Shown: one piece after another, positions 44,500-55,499 of the stretch
Layout: each line of letters starts with the position of its first letter
How positions within the stretch are numbered: the first letter of the stretch is position 1
Assembly: GCA_012934845.2 (NCBI GenBank)
Contig: WNNJ02002384.1
Span: forward strand, 186,001 to 250,000
From: Pomphorhynchus laevis
Lineage: Eukaryota; Acanthocephala; Palaeacanthocephala; Echinorhynchida; Pomphorhynchidae
Reading direction: 5' to 3'
Length of the DNA stretch: 64,000 bases
Notes under the pieces: model-generated
What the model was told of the DNA's origin: nothing
Database searches by the model: none
What the model saw: only the letters and a program-made list of their open reading frames with translations
Made by a program: the position numbers and the translations under genes

Positions 44500-47488
44500 T
44501 CACAAATACGGAAAAGCAGCTTTCCCCATGGCATCCTCCATCCGTAATTTCTTTTTGAATTCGTTGATATTGCTACTGAACACTGTTGACTCTCCAAGCC
44601 TATTCCACAGAGATACAACTCGCCGATCAAATTGGACAGCTCGTGATTTTCTTATCCTTTCACGTCGCAGGGTTAAACCATGGCCTCGGAGGATATTGGA
44701 TGAGCGCAAATGAAGACAATCTCGAAGTGGATGATCCAAATCATTAAGAATTTGCCAGACCATACTCATATCGATGTACCGGCGGGTCCACGTGACAGTC
44801 TCAAGTCTAAGTGCTTTTAATCGATCAGGGTACGACAAAAATTTCAGTTGCGGTGCTAGCTTGGTAGCTCTATGAAGTACCCTCTCTGAACTAATATGTT
44901 CTTTTGAATTTTGGGGATACACACACGGCGCAGCATATAGAAGACGGCTCAACACATGAGCAAAGATTAGCGGACGTAGGGCAAATTGATTGAGTGCAAT
45001 GAAAGTGCGTCGAAGTTGACCGATTATCCCCAACGCATTTGAACAAGCATGTTCAGTATGTGTGACGGTACTCAAATCACTGTTTATCCACACTCCCAAG
45101 TCCTTATATTTGTTCACTCGTTCTATATCACTGCTTTGAAAGCTATAATTAACTAAAGATTGAGCATTTCCGCCACGAACACGTAAATGTTTGCATTTTG
45201 ATATATTTACAATCAACCTATTGAGCAGAGCCCAATTTTCGACTTCATCGATATCCCGTTGCAGTTTAACTATATCATTGGGTGAACGAATTGCCCGCCA
45301 GATTTTCAAATCGTCTGCATATAAAAGCATCCGAGAATCAATAAATTCCGGGATATCGTTGATGTAGACGCTAAATAACAATGGACCCAATACTGAACCT
45401 TGAGGCACCCCTATATTACATGGCCGCGAAGAAGAGTAAAAATTATCTACATGCACACAATAACTACGATTGCTTAAAAACGATTCAATCCATCTAACAA
45501 GCAAAAATGGAATGCCACTTTTCTCTAGTTTATTTAGGAGGAATCTATGGTCTACTCTGTCAAATGCCTTAGAGAAATCGAAGAATATAATGTCAGTAGC
45601 AATGGATACGGTTTTATAAGCTGACTAATCAAGATGGGCAGCGAGTAGATTAGTAACTGTCGAATAACCCTTACGGAAACCATGTTGCTCAGAAGCTATT
45701 ACATTATTCTCACTATAAAGCTTGACCATATATCCATGTATAATTCGCTCTAACATTCTACAACATAAGCAAGTAATACTTACTGGTCTGTAATTGTCTA
45801 CTGAAGATCTATCACCCTTTTTGAAGATGGGGTGAATGATCGATTGTTTCCACTCTTTTGGCAGATTCGTATCAATAATAGATTGTCGAAATATGTTACA
45901 AAGTGGTGTATATATTGAGTCTGCTATTCGACGAAGATATATCGAAGGTAACAAATCAGCACCTTTGGAATTTGTCTCTTTAAGACGATGCAGTTCAGCT
46001 AAAACTTTCTCAGGAGTTATCAAATTAGCTGTCTAAACAAGGATATGAAACACTAGCACCTCTTATCGTCTCACTGTTCTGGATAGGTTCAGAATACTCG
46101 TTTGTAGTCTCTTTGTACAAGTAAAAATGCCTTGAGAACATCTCAGCAAGGTCGTCTTCAATAACGCTATCAAAATATTGGCCAATTGTTTTATTAGCGT
46201 TCCTACTACTATTCACATATAGAAAGAGAGCTTTGGGATCATGTCTACAACTATGAGCTAGACCATTTTTAAATAAATAGCGCTTATGTCGCTTTAAAGA
46301 ATTGAAGAAATTTCTCGCCTGCTTATAAACACCATATTCACAAAACCCACCCTTAAAGCATTTGAAACTGAAGTCACGAGCCTTCATCGCAGTAGCCAGC
46401 TCAGTATCAAACCAACAAGCGCTTTTCCGACTAGTCTTAGACTTCAAAGGTGAGAATTTTACCATTAGAGAATAAAGCGTCACGCGAAAATGATCTCAGG
46501 CCTCGTCAACTCCGACAACAGCCGGATAAGGCCAACTTACTCTATGCAGCTTTGATGTAATAACATCATAGTTCGCCCGAAAAACATTAATCTGACGTTT
46601 GTACCGAGCATGATGAAACACCCTCATTTGTATATTTAGCAAAACTTTAACTACACAGTGATCAGACAAACCAACAGGAGAATCATATTGGATACTACTG
46701 ATTAATTGACTGTTTGTCGATAGGCAAAGATCAAGAAGGGAAGAACTGCAACTTGAAAAGCGAGTATGTACATCAACAAATTGAGCAAGACCACAATAAG
46801 CAAAACACTCCATAAGGTCACAAGATTCACTATCACAAGTAGGAAGAACCGTATTCGAAGTCCATTCAACATCTGGCATATTCAGATCCCCAATTATCAC
46901 AGTATCACAATCTCCTCGCGTATACAACTCTATTTCTTTAATGAGTTTCTTAGATATTGCCTTAGGAGCACGATACACAAGACCCAGTATGATGGGTGAG
47001 CTGTTATCAAATTTCATCTGACACCACAAACTCTCAACTCTATCAATAGACGACTTACTCAAAACGCGCACCTTAACTTCGTCTCTCATAAAGAGAGCTA
47101 CGCCACCACCCCTACCCCCAATCCGATCACTACGGAACAAAGAATAGCCTGGGATGGATACCTCAGCATCGGATACATCACAATTAAGCCAAGATTCTGT
47201 AATACCAACTATAATTGGATTAACAGACTCGATCCTAAACTTTAGCTCATCGACTTTCTGTAACAAGCTCCGAACATTACAATAAAATATACTATGACTT
47301 TTATTCACACCAGTGCGAGTAATAATATCATCTCTAGCAATCTGACACACTTCAGATCCCAAATCAGCTAGGCACTTATATGCTGTAAGACCTTGCCAAA
47401 ACCCTCCACATTCATGAGAGGCGATACATCTAGTGGGGACCAACTGATTCGAATGCGTCGCCTCACTACTTGAAAATTTTGCACACAT
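44500..47488 (-). pseudogene. CR1-like LINE ORF2 (endonuclease-RT), near full length
   Basis: Minus strand. The APE endonuclease 47488-46496 is complete: IFYCNVRSLLQKVDELKFRI, GITESWLN, GGRGGGVALFMRDEV, LGLVYRAP, TVIIGDLNMPDVEW, LLDLCLSTN and VGLSDHCVVKVLL. The linker (46483-46025) has SACWFDTELATAMKARD and ends in a frameshift at about 46020-46025. The RT 46023-44500 has GADLLPSIYLRRI, QSIIHPIFKKGDRSSVDNYR, HGFRKGYSTVTNLLAAHLD then a stop (45622), FFDFSKAFDRVDH, GVPQGSVLGPLLF and MLLYADDLKIWR. KYKDLGVWINSDL and a C-terminal RLYSLWNRL-like end follow. A handful of lesions make it recently dead. Confidence 0.9.
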
Positions 47489-47650
47489 AGATTGCTCTCA
47501 CCAAGTGCAACACGAGATGCAAGTTCTTTCTTAGCTTGAGACAATTTCTCCCTTTGAAGAGCGTCAAGATCTTTTGAGACTAACATGGGATCCTTTTAAA
47601 CGATATGAATTCCGTTCTGTTGCAGCAAAATGAATTTGCTGCAACAGAAC
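47368..47650 (-). pseudogene. C-terminal end of ORF1 of the CR1-like LINE
   Basis: In a different frame from ORF2, KDLDALQREKLSQAKKELAS then GESNLCVQNFQVVRRRI resembles the conserved C terminus of CR1/L1-type ORF1 proteins (basic helix, then NxxIRNxxVV). The upstream part is interrupted by a 16-bp perfect palindrome at 47614-47650, and no earlier ORF1 is recognisable. Confidence 0.6.
47614..47650. repeat. Perfect 16-bp palindrome, 5-nt loop
   Basis: Arms gttctgttgcagcaaa (47614-47629) and tttgctgcaacagaac (47635-47650) around atgaa. Confidence 0.92.
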
Positions 47651-47659
47651 TGACTGTAG

Positions 47660-48560
47660 AGATGTTTCGCTGTATTGTTGGCTCATCAGATATGTGTCCA
47701 ATGCTTGATGCTGAAAGAAACGACTAGATAGTCAATTGCTAATGGCATCACAAAGGATTGCTAGATTCACAACTGTAGATTTTACAGTATTAATTGAAAG
47801 CACAAAATCTCTGCGCATAGGTCTTTCCGCACTAGGCTCAATATATAGCGCAGAAAGAAACAAAATGACTTGTCAAAATTATTATAATATCCATGTGCTG
47901 AGCTATTTTGTAGTCTCTTTCTGCACACCAGCAGTGGAGAGCAATGATGAGTCAAAAATACGTTAAAGCCGCTTTCTGAAAGTTCCTTTAAGTCGCAGCA
48001 TATACCATGTCGAAATTGTTCGACAACAATTTCCGAAGTTTCTAAGGAATAGGAAAGTTATTTTTGAAATTCTCATTTAATAGAGATAATAAACTATGTA
48101 TTAATATTTTAAAATCTACATTTTCCAATGGAATACGAAAAATGTTTCAATATGAAAAATGTTAATAAATGTAAAATGTAATTGCGAGAAAACTAGTCAC
48201 GCTGGAAGGCATGAACACTCCTTTCACGAGCTGATTCCATTCTGCGTTTCCCTTCTGCAACGCACAACTTAGGCGTTGTGTGAAATGCGTTGCGGCTCGA
48301 TGATCATTTGTTGCCGAGGTCAGCATTCTCCTGATTCTTCGGAAGAGAGTAGAAATGCTTGTTCCGACAGCTCCAAGAGTCTCAATTTACAAGAGTCTCA
48401 ATTAAAAGAAATAATTTATATAATTAATAATTTAATTATAATTAATATAATTCTTTTTAATAATTTTTTAATAATTTGAAAAAAAATATTTTATAATTTC
48501 ATAATATATAAATATTTTATAATTTAATAATAAAAATTAATTATTTAATAGTGTCTACTT
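47660..48560. other. Intergenic DNA, no gene seen
   Basis: Small ORFs on both strands (for example 47736-47966 and 48276-48479) lack motifs, splice context or compositional support. The proximal part may be worn ORF1/5' UTR of the CR1-like LINE. Confidence 0.35.
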
Positions 48561-48571
48561 GCGTAGACAAT

Positions 48572-48709
48572 ATGGCCGCCAGCAAGACACGCGGCACAAC
48601 AACAGGAGGAGGAACCACAGCGGCAGAGGAACGTAATCGACAGAAATACCACGACATATCCCAGTCCAATTATTTCCTCCATTTGGAGTCGAAACGTATG
48701 GAGGGCTGG
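48572..48709 (+). CDS. Putative first coding exon (46 codons)
   Basis: ATG at 48572 in context caatATGGCC. It encodes MAASKTRGTTTGGGTTAAEE, then RNRQKYHDISQSNYFLHLES and KRMEGW, and meets GTGAGT exactly at a codon boundary. GC content is far above the surroundings. A pyrimidine-rich tctctctcag only 24 bp further on would imply an implausibly small intron, so the next exon is unresolved. It may run against the convergent MBOAT gene. Family unknown. Confidence 0.4.
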
Positions 48710-49071
48710 GTGAGTCCGCGCTGTCTCTCTCAGTCGATATATTGGACGCAGCTTCGATAGAGCGACAGGATACCCTCGTCCAACGTCCTACATTTGTCGG
48801 AAAATTAACTTGGGCGTGCAGCGTGGAAACATCGTGAGCGTTTTGGCCACAGCGCAAAAAAAAGAGAATACCGGAGGAAGAATATGAGCTGAAGCATTTT
48901 CGTTTAGTTGCGATCTCCAATATCAAGAGCAACTTTGTAAAACACGTGTGAATTTCAGTTTTAGTTAAATCTGATCTCATTTGAAAAACAATTGTTCAAA
49001 ATTATTTCTTTAATTTTATATAATTAAAAGAAAATTACAACAAATATCGTTCAAAAAAGAAAGTGTGATGT

Positions 49072-50622
49072 TCATACTTGCTTCTTACTGCTGCTAACAG
49101 GTAGAACGATGCAAGAAATTGCACAAATAATTGGAACGATAAAGTAAGTTTGACGTAGAAATGTGAAACCCCGTTCAAAATTTAAAAGATTAAAGGGCAC
49201 CGCACAATAGTTAGCACACAGTATAGACAAAAACAATGTCAAAGTATCGTATATATATTTGGTGTAAACAGGTACCGTTGGTGATCGACTTAGTGGACGA
49301 ATTCGTCTGTAAAATCCTCTGCTGGTGTAACTTAACAACGCTGCTGAAAAAAATGCCAGATAATAGCCAGGGTAAAATCCATGCCAAAATGCACTAACCA
49401 TGTAAACCAAAAACGTCCGACCGGTATTTACACGGTCGAAACACACGCGCCTTAGCCATATAGCTGTCATAATATTCCAATTAGCCAGCTTTTCTTTATA
49501 AGTATTTTTAAACTCAACTCCTTTAAAAGACACATTCTTCAGTAGATTCCACCTCTGTGCCCCCGTTTGCTCATCGAATCCATTGAAGCCGAATCCTGCT
49601 GCGTTATTAACAGCTTCCGCTAATTTCCATGCAAAATAGTATTTACAACGAATTAAAAACAGCGACGGTAAAAGGTAGTAGAATTTGTAAAGTAAGTGGG
49701 ATAGACTCTTATTTGGCAGAACAAGAAATTCGATGGGATAAATCGGTGATAAAAATAGATACAAGGATAAAAATAATAGAGATTGCAGACCCTTAACTAT
49801 TACAGGTGTTTTAACATTCCCCATTGTAGACGGTTCAAAATCCAGCAGACTATCATTTCCGGATACAAAGCGTATATAATCGTTATAAAATGATAACGGC
49901 CCTACCAAAATACCATGGAAATTAAATATAAAACTAAACAATTCCAAGATGGTTGGTTCACTGTCGATCATCTGTTCTTGTTGATCAGCAGTTAGATGCA
50001 ACGCGTCGTCCTTCTTTTTTCTTCTACCATCGTATAAAGAGAAAGCAAGTGCACTCAGCTTCTGCGTACTGATCATCATCGGTCCGGTAGCATCGATTGT
50101 ATAGATAAGATAGTTGTTTCGTAGTCTTGAAAGATGTACGATGCTCAGATATCCTAGGCATATGATAAATATAATCCACGGCTGGCCAGGTACTATTCTT
50201 AACATTAGGTATGTGATAATTGTTTGCCACAAGATGTGCAAGCTATTAAGACCATAGCAAAAGAATAAGAGAATCATTCCTACTGTAATTGCAAATAAAT
50301 GACGCTGAGCTATTCTTCGTGCACGAGCTTCATTTGTAACATTTTCTGTAGACGATAACAGAGGCGGTATATAAGCCCTGTATATTGGTGCAATTATCAG
50401 GGCTGCAATTTGAGCTAAGAAAAAGTTCAAGTAATCAACTGGTAAGGATAACCTGTCAGCCAACGGCTTGAGTAAAAGACATCCTGAATATCCTCTCTGA
50501 GGAAAGACAAAATATGCCACTGATGACAGAAATGTCATCTTAAATAAAAAAAAATAACGTTTAAAAACTTCAAAGCTATTTATAACAATAGTTTGTAGTG
50601 AAAAATAAGGGGAAACGTTCAC
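49072..50622 (-). CDS. MBOAT1/2: MBOAT1/2-type lysophospholipid acyltransferase
   Basis: 516 codons, uninterrupted. Multi-pass membrane protein of the MBOAT family, inferred to re-acylate lysophospholipids in the endoplasmic reticulum (Lands cycle). Seen: an N-terminal segment with LLKPLADRLSLPVDYLNFFL, the GPMMISTQKLSALAFSLYDG block, FNFHGILVGPLSFYNDY, and CKYYFAWKLAEAVNNAAGFG. The catalytic pair region is WNIMTAIWLRRVCFDR (Asn site) and SAFWHGFYPGYYLAF (His site). At least nine hydrophobic segments are visible. It ends VLPVSSSKKQV. The first ATG gives an extra 28 residues before MTFLSSVAYF, so the true start could be the second Met. Having no introns in a genome with introns may mean a retrocopy or simply a one-exon gene; no lesions are seen. 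Confidence 0.93.
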   Translation of the reverse strand: MNVSPYFSLQTIVINSFEVFKRYFFLFKMTFLSSVAYFVFPQRGYSGCLLLKPLADRLSLPVDYLNFFLAQIAALIIAPIYRAYIPPLLSSTENVTNEARARRIAQRHLFAITVGMILLFFCYGLNSLHILWQTIITYLMLRIVPGQPWIIFIICLGYLSIVHLSRLRNNYLIYTIDATGPMMISTQKLSALAFSLYDGRRKKKDDALHLTADQQEQMIDSEPTILELFSFIFNFHGILVGPLSFYNDYIRFVSGNDSLLDFEPSTMGNVKTPVIVKGLQSLLFLSLYLFLSPIYPIEFLVLPNKSLSHLLYKFYYLLPSLFLIRCKYYFAWKLAEAVNNAAGFGFNGFDEQTGAQRWNLLKNVSFKGVEFKNTYKEKLANWNIMTAIWLRRVCFDRVNTGRTFLVYMVSAFWHGFYPGYYLAFFSAALLSYTSRGFYRRIRPLSRSPTVPVYTKYIYDTLTLFLSILCANYCAVPFNLLNFERGFTFLRQTYFIVPIICAISCIVLPVSSSKKQV

Positions 50623-50925
50623 TACTTTCCGGTTGAAAGCAGTAAAAACTTAGACAAAAAAAATGATTTTATTTGCTGCACGCCTGTTTATTAAAAGAGT
50701 ACATTATAGATTACATTATATCAATAATGTAATAATATTAATATGTAATAATAACCAGATTGAGCAGCATCTGCAACGTTCAATTGTATACAGTTACCCT
50801 TTTCAAAAAAGTACTATCTTAAAAAGGATCACTGTGTATGACGAAGCGTTGTAATATGTGTATGACGAAACGTTGGCACACGTGTAATTTTAACACAAAT
50901 TATTTAATATTAGTAGTTTTATACT
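50623..50925. other. Upstream region of MBOAT, no gene seen
   Basis: Presumed promoter/5' UTR side of the MBOAT gene. The short plus-strand ORF 50663-50854 lacks coding support. Confidence 0.35.
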
Positions 50926-50998
50926 TTTATTTACAAGTATACCTGAACAAACAGGCAGTAAATGTGTGATCCAGAACCAATTTATATTACTGGATTTA
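50926..50998 (+). repeat. Dispersed repeat, copy 1 (partner 62730-62801)
   Basis: caggcagtaaatgtgtgatc and cagaaccaatttatattact recur at 62753-62795 with few changes. Both copies are in plus orientation and non-coding. Confidence 0.75.
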
Positions 50999-51099
50999 TA
51001 TTTAAACTAAAAGTAACCATAAATATTAAAAAAGACCTTAAAAAGTTTTGGTTTCTAATAAGCATACATTTGAGATCTAAAGTAAATACAATCTAAAGT

Positions 51100-51335
51100 A
51101 AATACAGCCTGACTTAGCAAGAACTGATATCTGTCAAACCGTACATTTCGCAAAAAATATTGACTTCAAAAAATATTTACAGCTTAAACACACAACCTTA
51201 TATACACAGCTGCCAAATTAACTACTTACAAAAAATAACACACAAAAGTACAAACAAGCGTTATCCAAGTCAAACAAGTCATCCCGGGATTCAAGGGCTC
51301 TGACAACGACCCAACACAGGGCTACGAAGATAGTC
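51100..51335 (+). repeat. 5' leader of CxC-RT copy 4
   Basis: Shares agcttaaacacacaa and aaattaactacttaca with the leader of the 26.5 kb copy and runs into the ATG at 51336. It presumably carries the element's promoter, as non-LTR elements do. No core promoter motif is evident. Confidence 0.6.
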
Positions 51336-54300
51336 ATGCCTCGAGGGGTTCCTTCGTCCACGCTGAAATGCTGCTCGTGCAATGGAGCGGCCGCAAAATG
51401 TAAAGGTTGCAGATGTGCCAAAGCAAATAAGCCCTGCATTAATTGCTCGGCTCCAAACTGTCAACGCAAGACCACCTTCGCCCAATCAACAATCGATCAA
51501 CAAAACACTCCTGATCCAGCAATTATCAGCTCAATCACTCATCCAAGCTCGTTTCAGTTTTCCAAAAATGTAAATGTATCCAATACGATAGACGACATTT
51601 ATTATGAAGTAATTCATTGGCAACCACGTCTCTTAAACCTCCCGTTGTGTAACAGCTCAAAGGAAGTAATTTCAGTGATTTCTTCTCTGCTGAATGCGTT
51701 TAACACAAACTCAGAGGAATCGCGCTTGGCCCTGAAAACAATAACAGTTTTCTGTCAACTAGTCCTTCAGAGAGTTACATCGCAAAAGACTAGCTTCATT
51801 CGGAAGACACTTACAAGACGCCTACAAATGTGGCAAGAAGACAAAAAATACGAACTATTATTAGAAGCAAGATTCTTGCAAAACAATAGCAAATCGAAGA
51901 GTGGAATTATCAGAGCTGGCGATTCAGCACTCGAGCAGAATATAATAAAGCTTACAATCAATGGAAAACTCAAAGAAGCTTCAAGGCTCGTGAAGTCAGC
52001 AGGAAAAAATACAAGGATCTTAGATACGTCTGAACATATTGGAGGAGAAAGCGTGCTTCAAAAATTAAAAAGTTTACATCCACCCCAAGCTCCTTTAGAA
52101 ACAGAATGCATTCTTCAAGATTGCTTGGAAGGCTGTGTTGATCACCACAACATAATGTTCTCGAGTATTTCTCCGAAAGACATACTTAAGGCTGCTCACA
52201 AAACACATGGGTCAGCGGGACCGTCTGGATTGGATGCCAATATGTGGCGAGCAATGCTAACATGATTTGGAGCCGAGTCTGTTATATTAGCGAAAAAATG
52301 TGCGACTTCGCCATTCGGATCGCTTCAGAACGGGTAAACGATCAAGATATTGAGGCATTCAAAGTATCCCGATTAGTTCCACTAGACAAATGCCCAGGTG
52401 TACGCCCTATCGGAATTGGAGAGGTGCTACGTAGAATCGTTGGAAGATCGCTAATGCAGCGTATTCGTGCTGATTTAGTTAGTGTCGCAGGTGTGACACA
52501 ACTATGTGCTGGTCAGCGTTGTGGATTAGAGTTCGCAATTCACTCAATCCGAAAAACATATGAGTGTTCAGTAGATAAATGCATCCTCGTTCTAGATGCC
52601 AAGAATGCATTCAATTGCATAAATAGATCAGTAGCATTGAAAAATATGAGTAAAATATGTCCAGCTCTAGATACGATACTGTCCAACTGTTATTCGTCAG
52701 GATCACAGCTAGTTATGGAGAGCGACACTTTGATATCGGAAGAAGGTTTTACTCAGGGAGATCCCTTGTCCATGGCCGCATTTGCCGCTGCTTCTCTTCC
52801 TCTTATTAAGGAATTACAGACATTAGTTCCTGGAATAGTTCATCATTGGTATGCAGACGATGGCGCATGTGTAGGTACATATAATGATTTAACCAAACTT
52901 TGGGATGTGTTGCAAGATATAAGCGGTCGATATGGATATCACATTAATCCTGTCAAATGCACAATCTTAATACACAGCGAAAACCATCTTCACAAAGACA
53001 AATATTTTACAGACCGTGGAGTTCAAGTAATTACAAACGGCATAAAACTACTTGGCAGCTATATAGGCAATCAAGAATTTATCAAATTCGAAGTTAAACG
53101 TCTGGTCGAATATTGGATAGAGGAAGTCAAAATTATAAAGAACATTGCAAAGTGGGATGGCCAGGTTGCATTCGTCTAACTTACAAAGAGCCTTCAATTC
53201 AAGTGGAAACATTTACTGAGAACCTGCATTGTTGAGTCACACTGGTTTAGTCCTTTGGTTTGCGAAGTCATTGATGGTCTGTTACCAGAGATTACTGGAA
53301 AGACCGACGTGGAGCAAACGATGCGTGAAGTTTTTGAACTACCAATCAGCATGGGTGGACTAGGCGTATTGAATCCTAGTAAAGCATGTGCTCCTTACAA
53401 CATTGAATATAGCTATTCCTTGCGGATGTGTACCCCCTTAGCAGAACAATCGGCAAGTGACTGGGAGGAGGCACAGAATATGATTGCAAATCAAATTAGA
53501 ATAGAGAACAATGAATACAATTGTAGCACACAAAAACATCTAATGCAATATCTAAGCGATACCGAAAGGAGTAATCTAAACCACATCACGTCTTCAAGAG
53601 GATCATCGCTTTGGTTGAGTTCATTGCCAATACATTCTGAAGGCCATCATCTTTCCAAGCAGCAATTTCAAGACGCATTGGCTGCAAGATATAATTGGGC
53701 ACCGATAAACACACCATCCAAATGTATTTGTGGAAATAATTTCAATATTACACATGCGCTCTCATGTCAAGTTGGTGGAATACCTTTTATAAGACATAAT
53801 ACAATAAGAGACAATATCGCGGTAGCACTTCGAGATGTGTGTGTCAATGTTGCTATTGAGCCCATACTCCTACCAGTACCAGATTTAATGACATTTGACA
53901 ACATCAATACAACCACAGACAGGTCGGCTCGATTAGACATAGCGTGCAATAATCTGTTCGGAACAACGATGGAGCGGTCCTTTATGGACGTTTGTGTTTT
54001 TAATCCACTTGCCTCATCGTATGCCCAACGGATGAATAACACACATAACTATCATGAGAATAGAAAACGAACTAAATATGTTGAAAGAGTAGTAAAGATC
54101 GAGTGCTCTGCGTTTCACCCTCTCACGTTTTCAGCGCTAGGAAGCATAGGACCCAGTGCAGACAGAGTACTACGACAGATCGCAAGACAACAAGCGGTTA
54201 AACACAATACACCCTATCACAAATGCATCACTAAACTTCGGAGCGACATATCATTCATCCTTGCAAAGTGTGTGTCCTTGGCGATTCGACGAGCATCAAT

Positions 54301-54349
54301 CCAAAAACTTAATAGTCAAGCGAATATATTCAATGATTCGCCAAACTAA
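51336..54349 (+). pseudogene. CxC-RT-nuclease retroelement, copy 4 (best copy)
   Basis: About 1,004 codons with three lesions. N-terminal module, residues about 8-45: CCSCNGAAAKCKGCRCAKA then CINCSAPNCQRKT. A helical region precedes RT. RT motifs: KTHGSAGPSGLDANMWRAML (RT1), PLDKCPGVRPIGIGEVLRRI, CILVLDAKNAFNCINRS (A), EEGFTQGDPLSMAAFAAASL (B), HHWYADDGACVG (C), GYHINPVKCTIL (D) and KLLGSYIGNQEF (E). Next are GGLGVLNPSKA, a zinc knuckle CICGNNFNITHALSC, RHNTIRDNIAV, and a nuclease-like part with SARLDIACNNLFG, RSFMDVCVFNPLASSYA and RVVKIECSAFHPLTFSALGS. Lesions: TGA at 52263, a frameshift at about 52265-52280, and TAA at 53177 where neighbours suggest Tyr. Confidence 0.9.
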
Positions 54350-54450
54350 CATTAATGAAAATGTATAATAATAACAATTTTAATAAGGGCCCATTTGCGG
54401 GTAACCAAAATTGTATGTTATGTTGAAATGTTAAAATAATAAAATATTTT
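54350..54450 (+). repeat. 3' UTR of CxC-RT copy 4
   Basis: gcccatttgcgggtaacc at 54389-54407 matches 29552-29570. An A-rich stretch at 54455-54468 follows, possibly the 3' tail of the insertion. Confidence 0.7.
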
Positions 54451-54655
54451 ACTATTAAAAAAAAGTAACCATAAATAATTATAAATAATAAATAATTTTA
54501 TAAAACTTATTTTATGATATTTATTCACAATATTTTGATAGCTACAGCTGTCATTTTTGAAAAATTACAAATATTTCATTCAATCTCTATATTTTTCAAA
54601 AACGCGTTAATTAAAGAAAACTTAAAGGCTAATAAATATATACATTCTGATTTGT

Positions 54656-54745
54656 ATTTTAAATATTCAGGAACGATAAGGTATAATTCAATTATAATAT
54701 AATTATACAATTATATCTGATCGTTCCTGAATATTTAAAATAATA
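54656..54745. repeat. Long hairpin, about 40-bp arms (related to 55236-55330)
   Basis: tttaaatattcaggaacgat on the left is answered by atcgttcctgaatatttaaa on the right, with the gtataattcaattata segment as inner arm. The whole is a near-continuous foldback. Confidence 0.85.
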
Positions 54746-55235
54746 ACCTAGGTTCAATAACAACTAGGTTCATAATTTTTTACGTTTTTCTGTCATAATC
54801 ACAACGTTTCCGTAAATGGTCACACAGCGACTATTTTCAAGAGAGTTGTTTACAAAAGAGCAAAAATTGCCTGATTAATATTATCAATATTATCAAATTG
54901 TTATTGGGGTTTATTCAGTTAATAATCCCTAGGTTCAATAATCACTATATTCATATGCAGTAGCTGCTGACGATAACTTGAAATTACAACTTTAAGAAAA
55001 TTAACCGGTATTTCCTCCGGATCTTACACAATCATCTGTTACACATGATTTTTGAACAGATATAATCGGTTCAAAAGCCATGAACCATAATTTGAACAAT
55101 AATTTGGATCGACAAATTATTAAATCCTGTTCTTAGGCATTCTCTGCTTAAATTATTTTCAAGATAATACTTTTCAAGATAGTACATATACCCATGGAAA
55201 TATGAAATGTAATTTTAACAAAAATCATTAAGTTG

Positions 55236-55330
55236 TTGTAAATATTAAGGAACGATCAGGTATAATTTAATTCTAATTCAATTATAATTCAATTATACAA
55301 TTATACCTGATCGTTCCTTAATATTTAAAA
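55236..55330. repeat. Long hairpin, second member of the family
   Basis: aatattaaggaacgatcagg and cctgatcgttccttaatatt enclose gtataatttaattctaatt and its complement. The word ggaacgat with gtataatt inner arms is shared with 54656-54745, so these are two copies of one small foldback element. Confidence 0.85.
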
Positions 55331-55499
55331 TACAAATTACTATACATATATTTATAAGCCGTTGTATTAATTTTATTCTTCAAGCTTTCTTCAATTAATT
55401 TACGCATTTATAAAAGGGTATATTACGTTAGAAAAAATTATAAAGAGCACAAAGGAATTTTTTAGAATTTTATTTAAAAATAATTGTCATTGCAAATTT

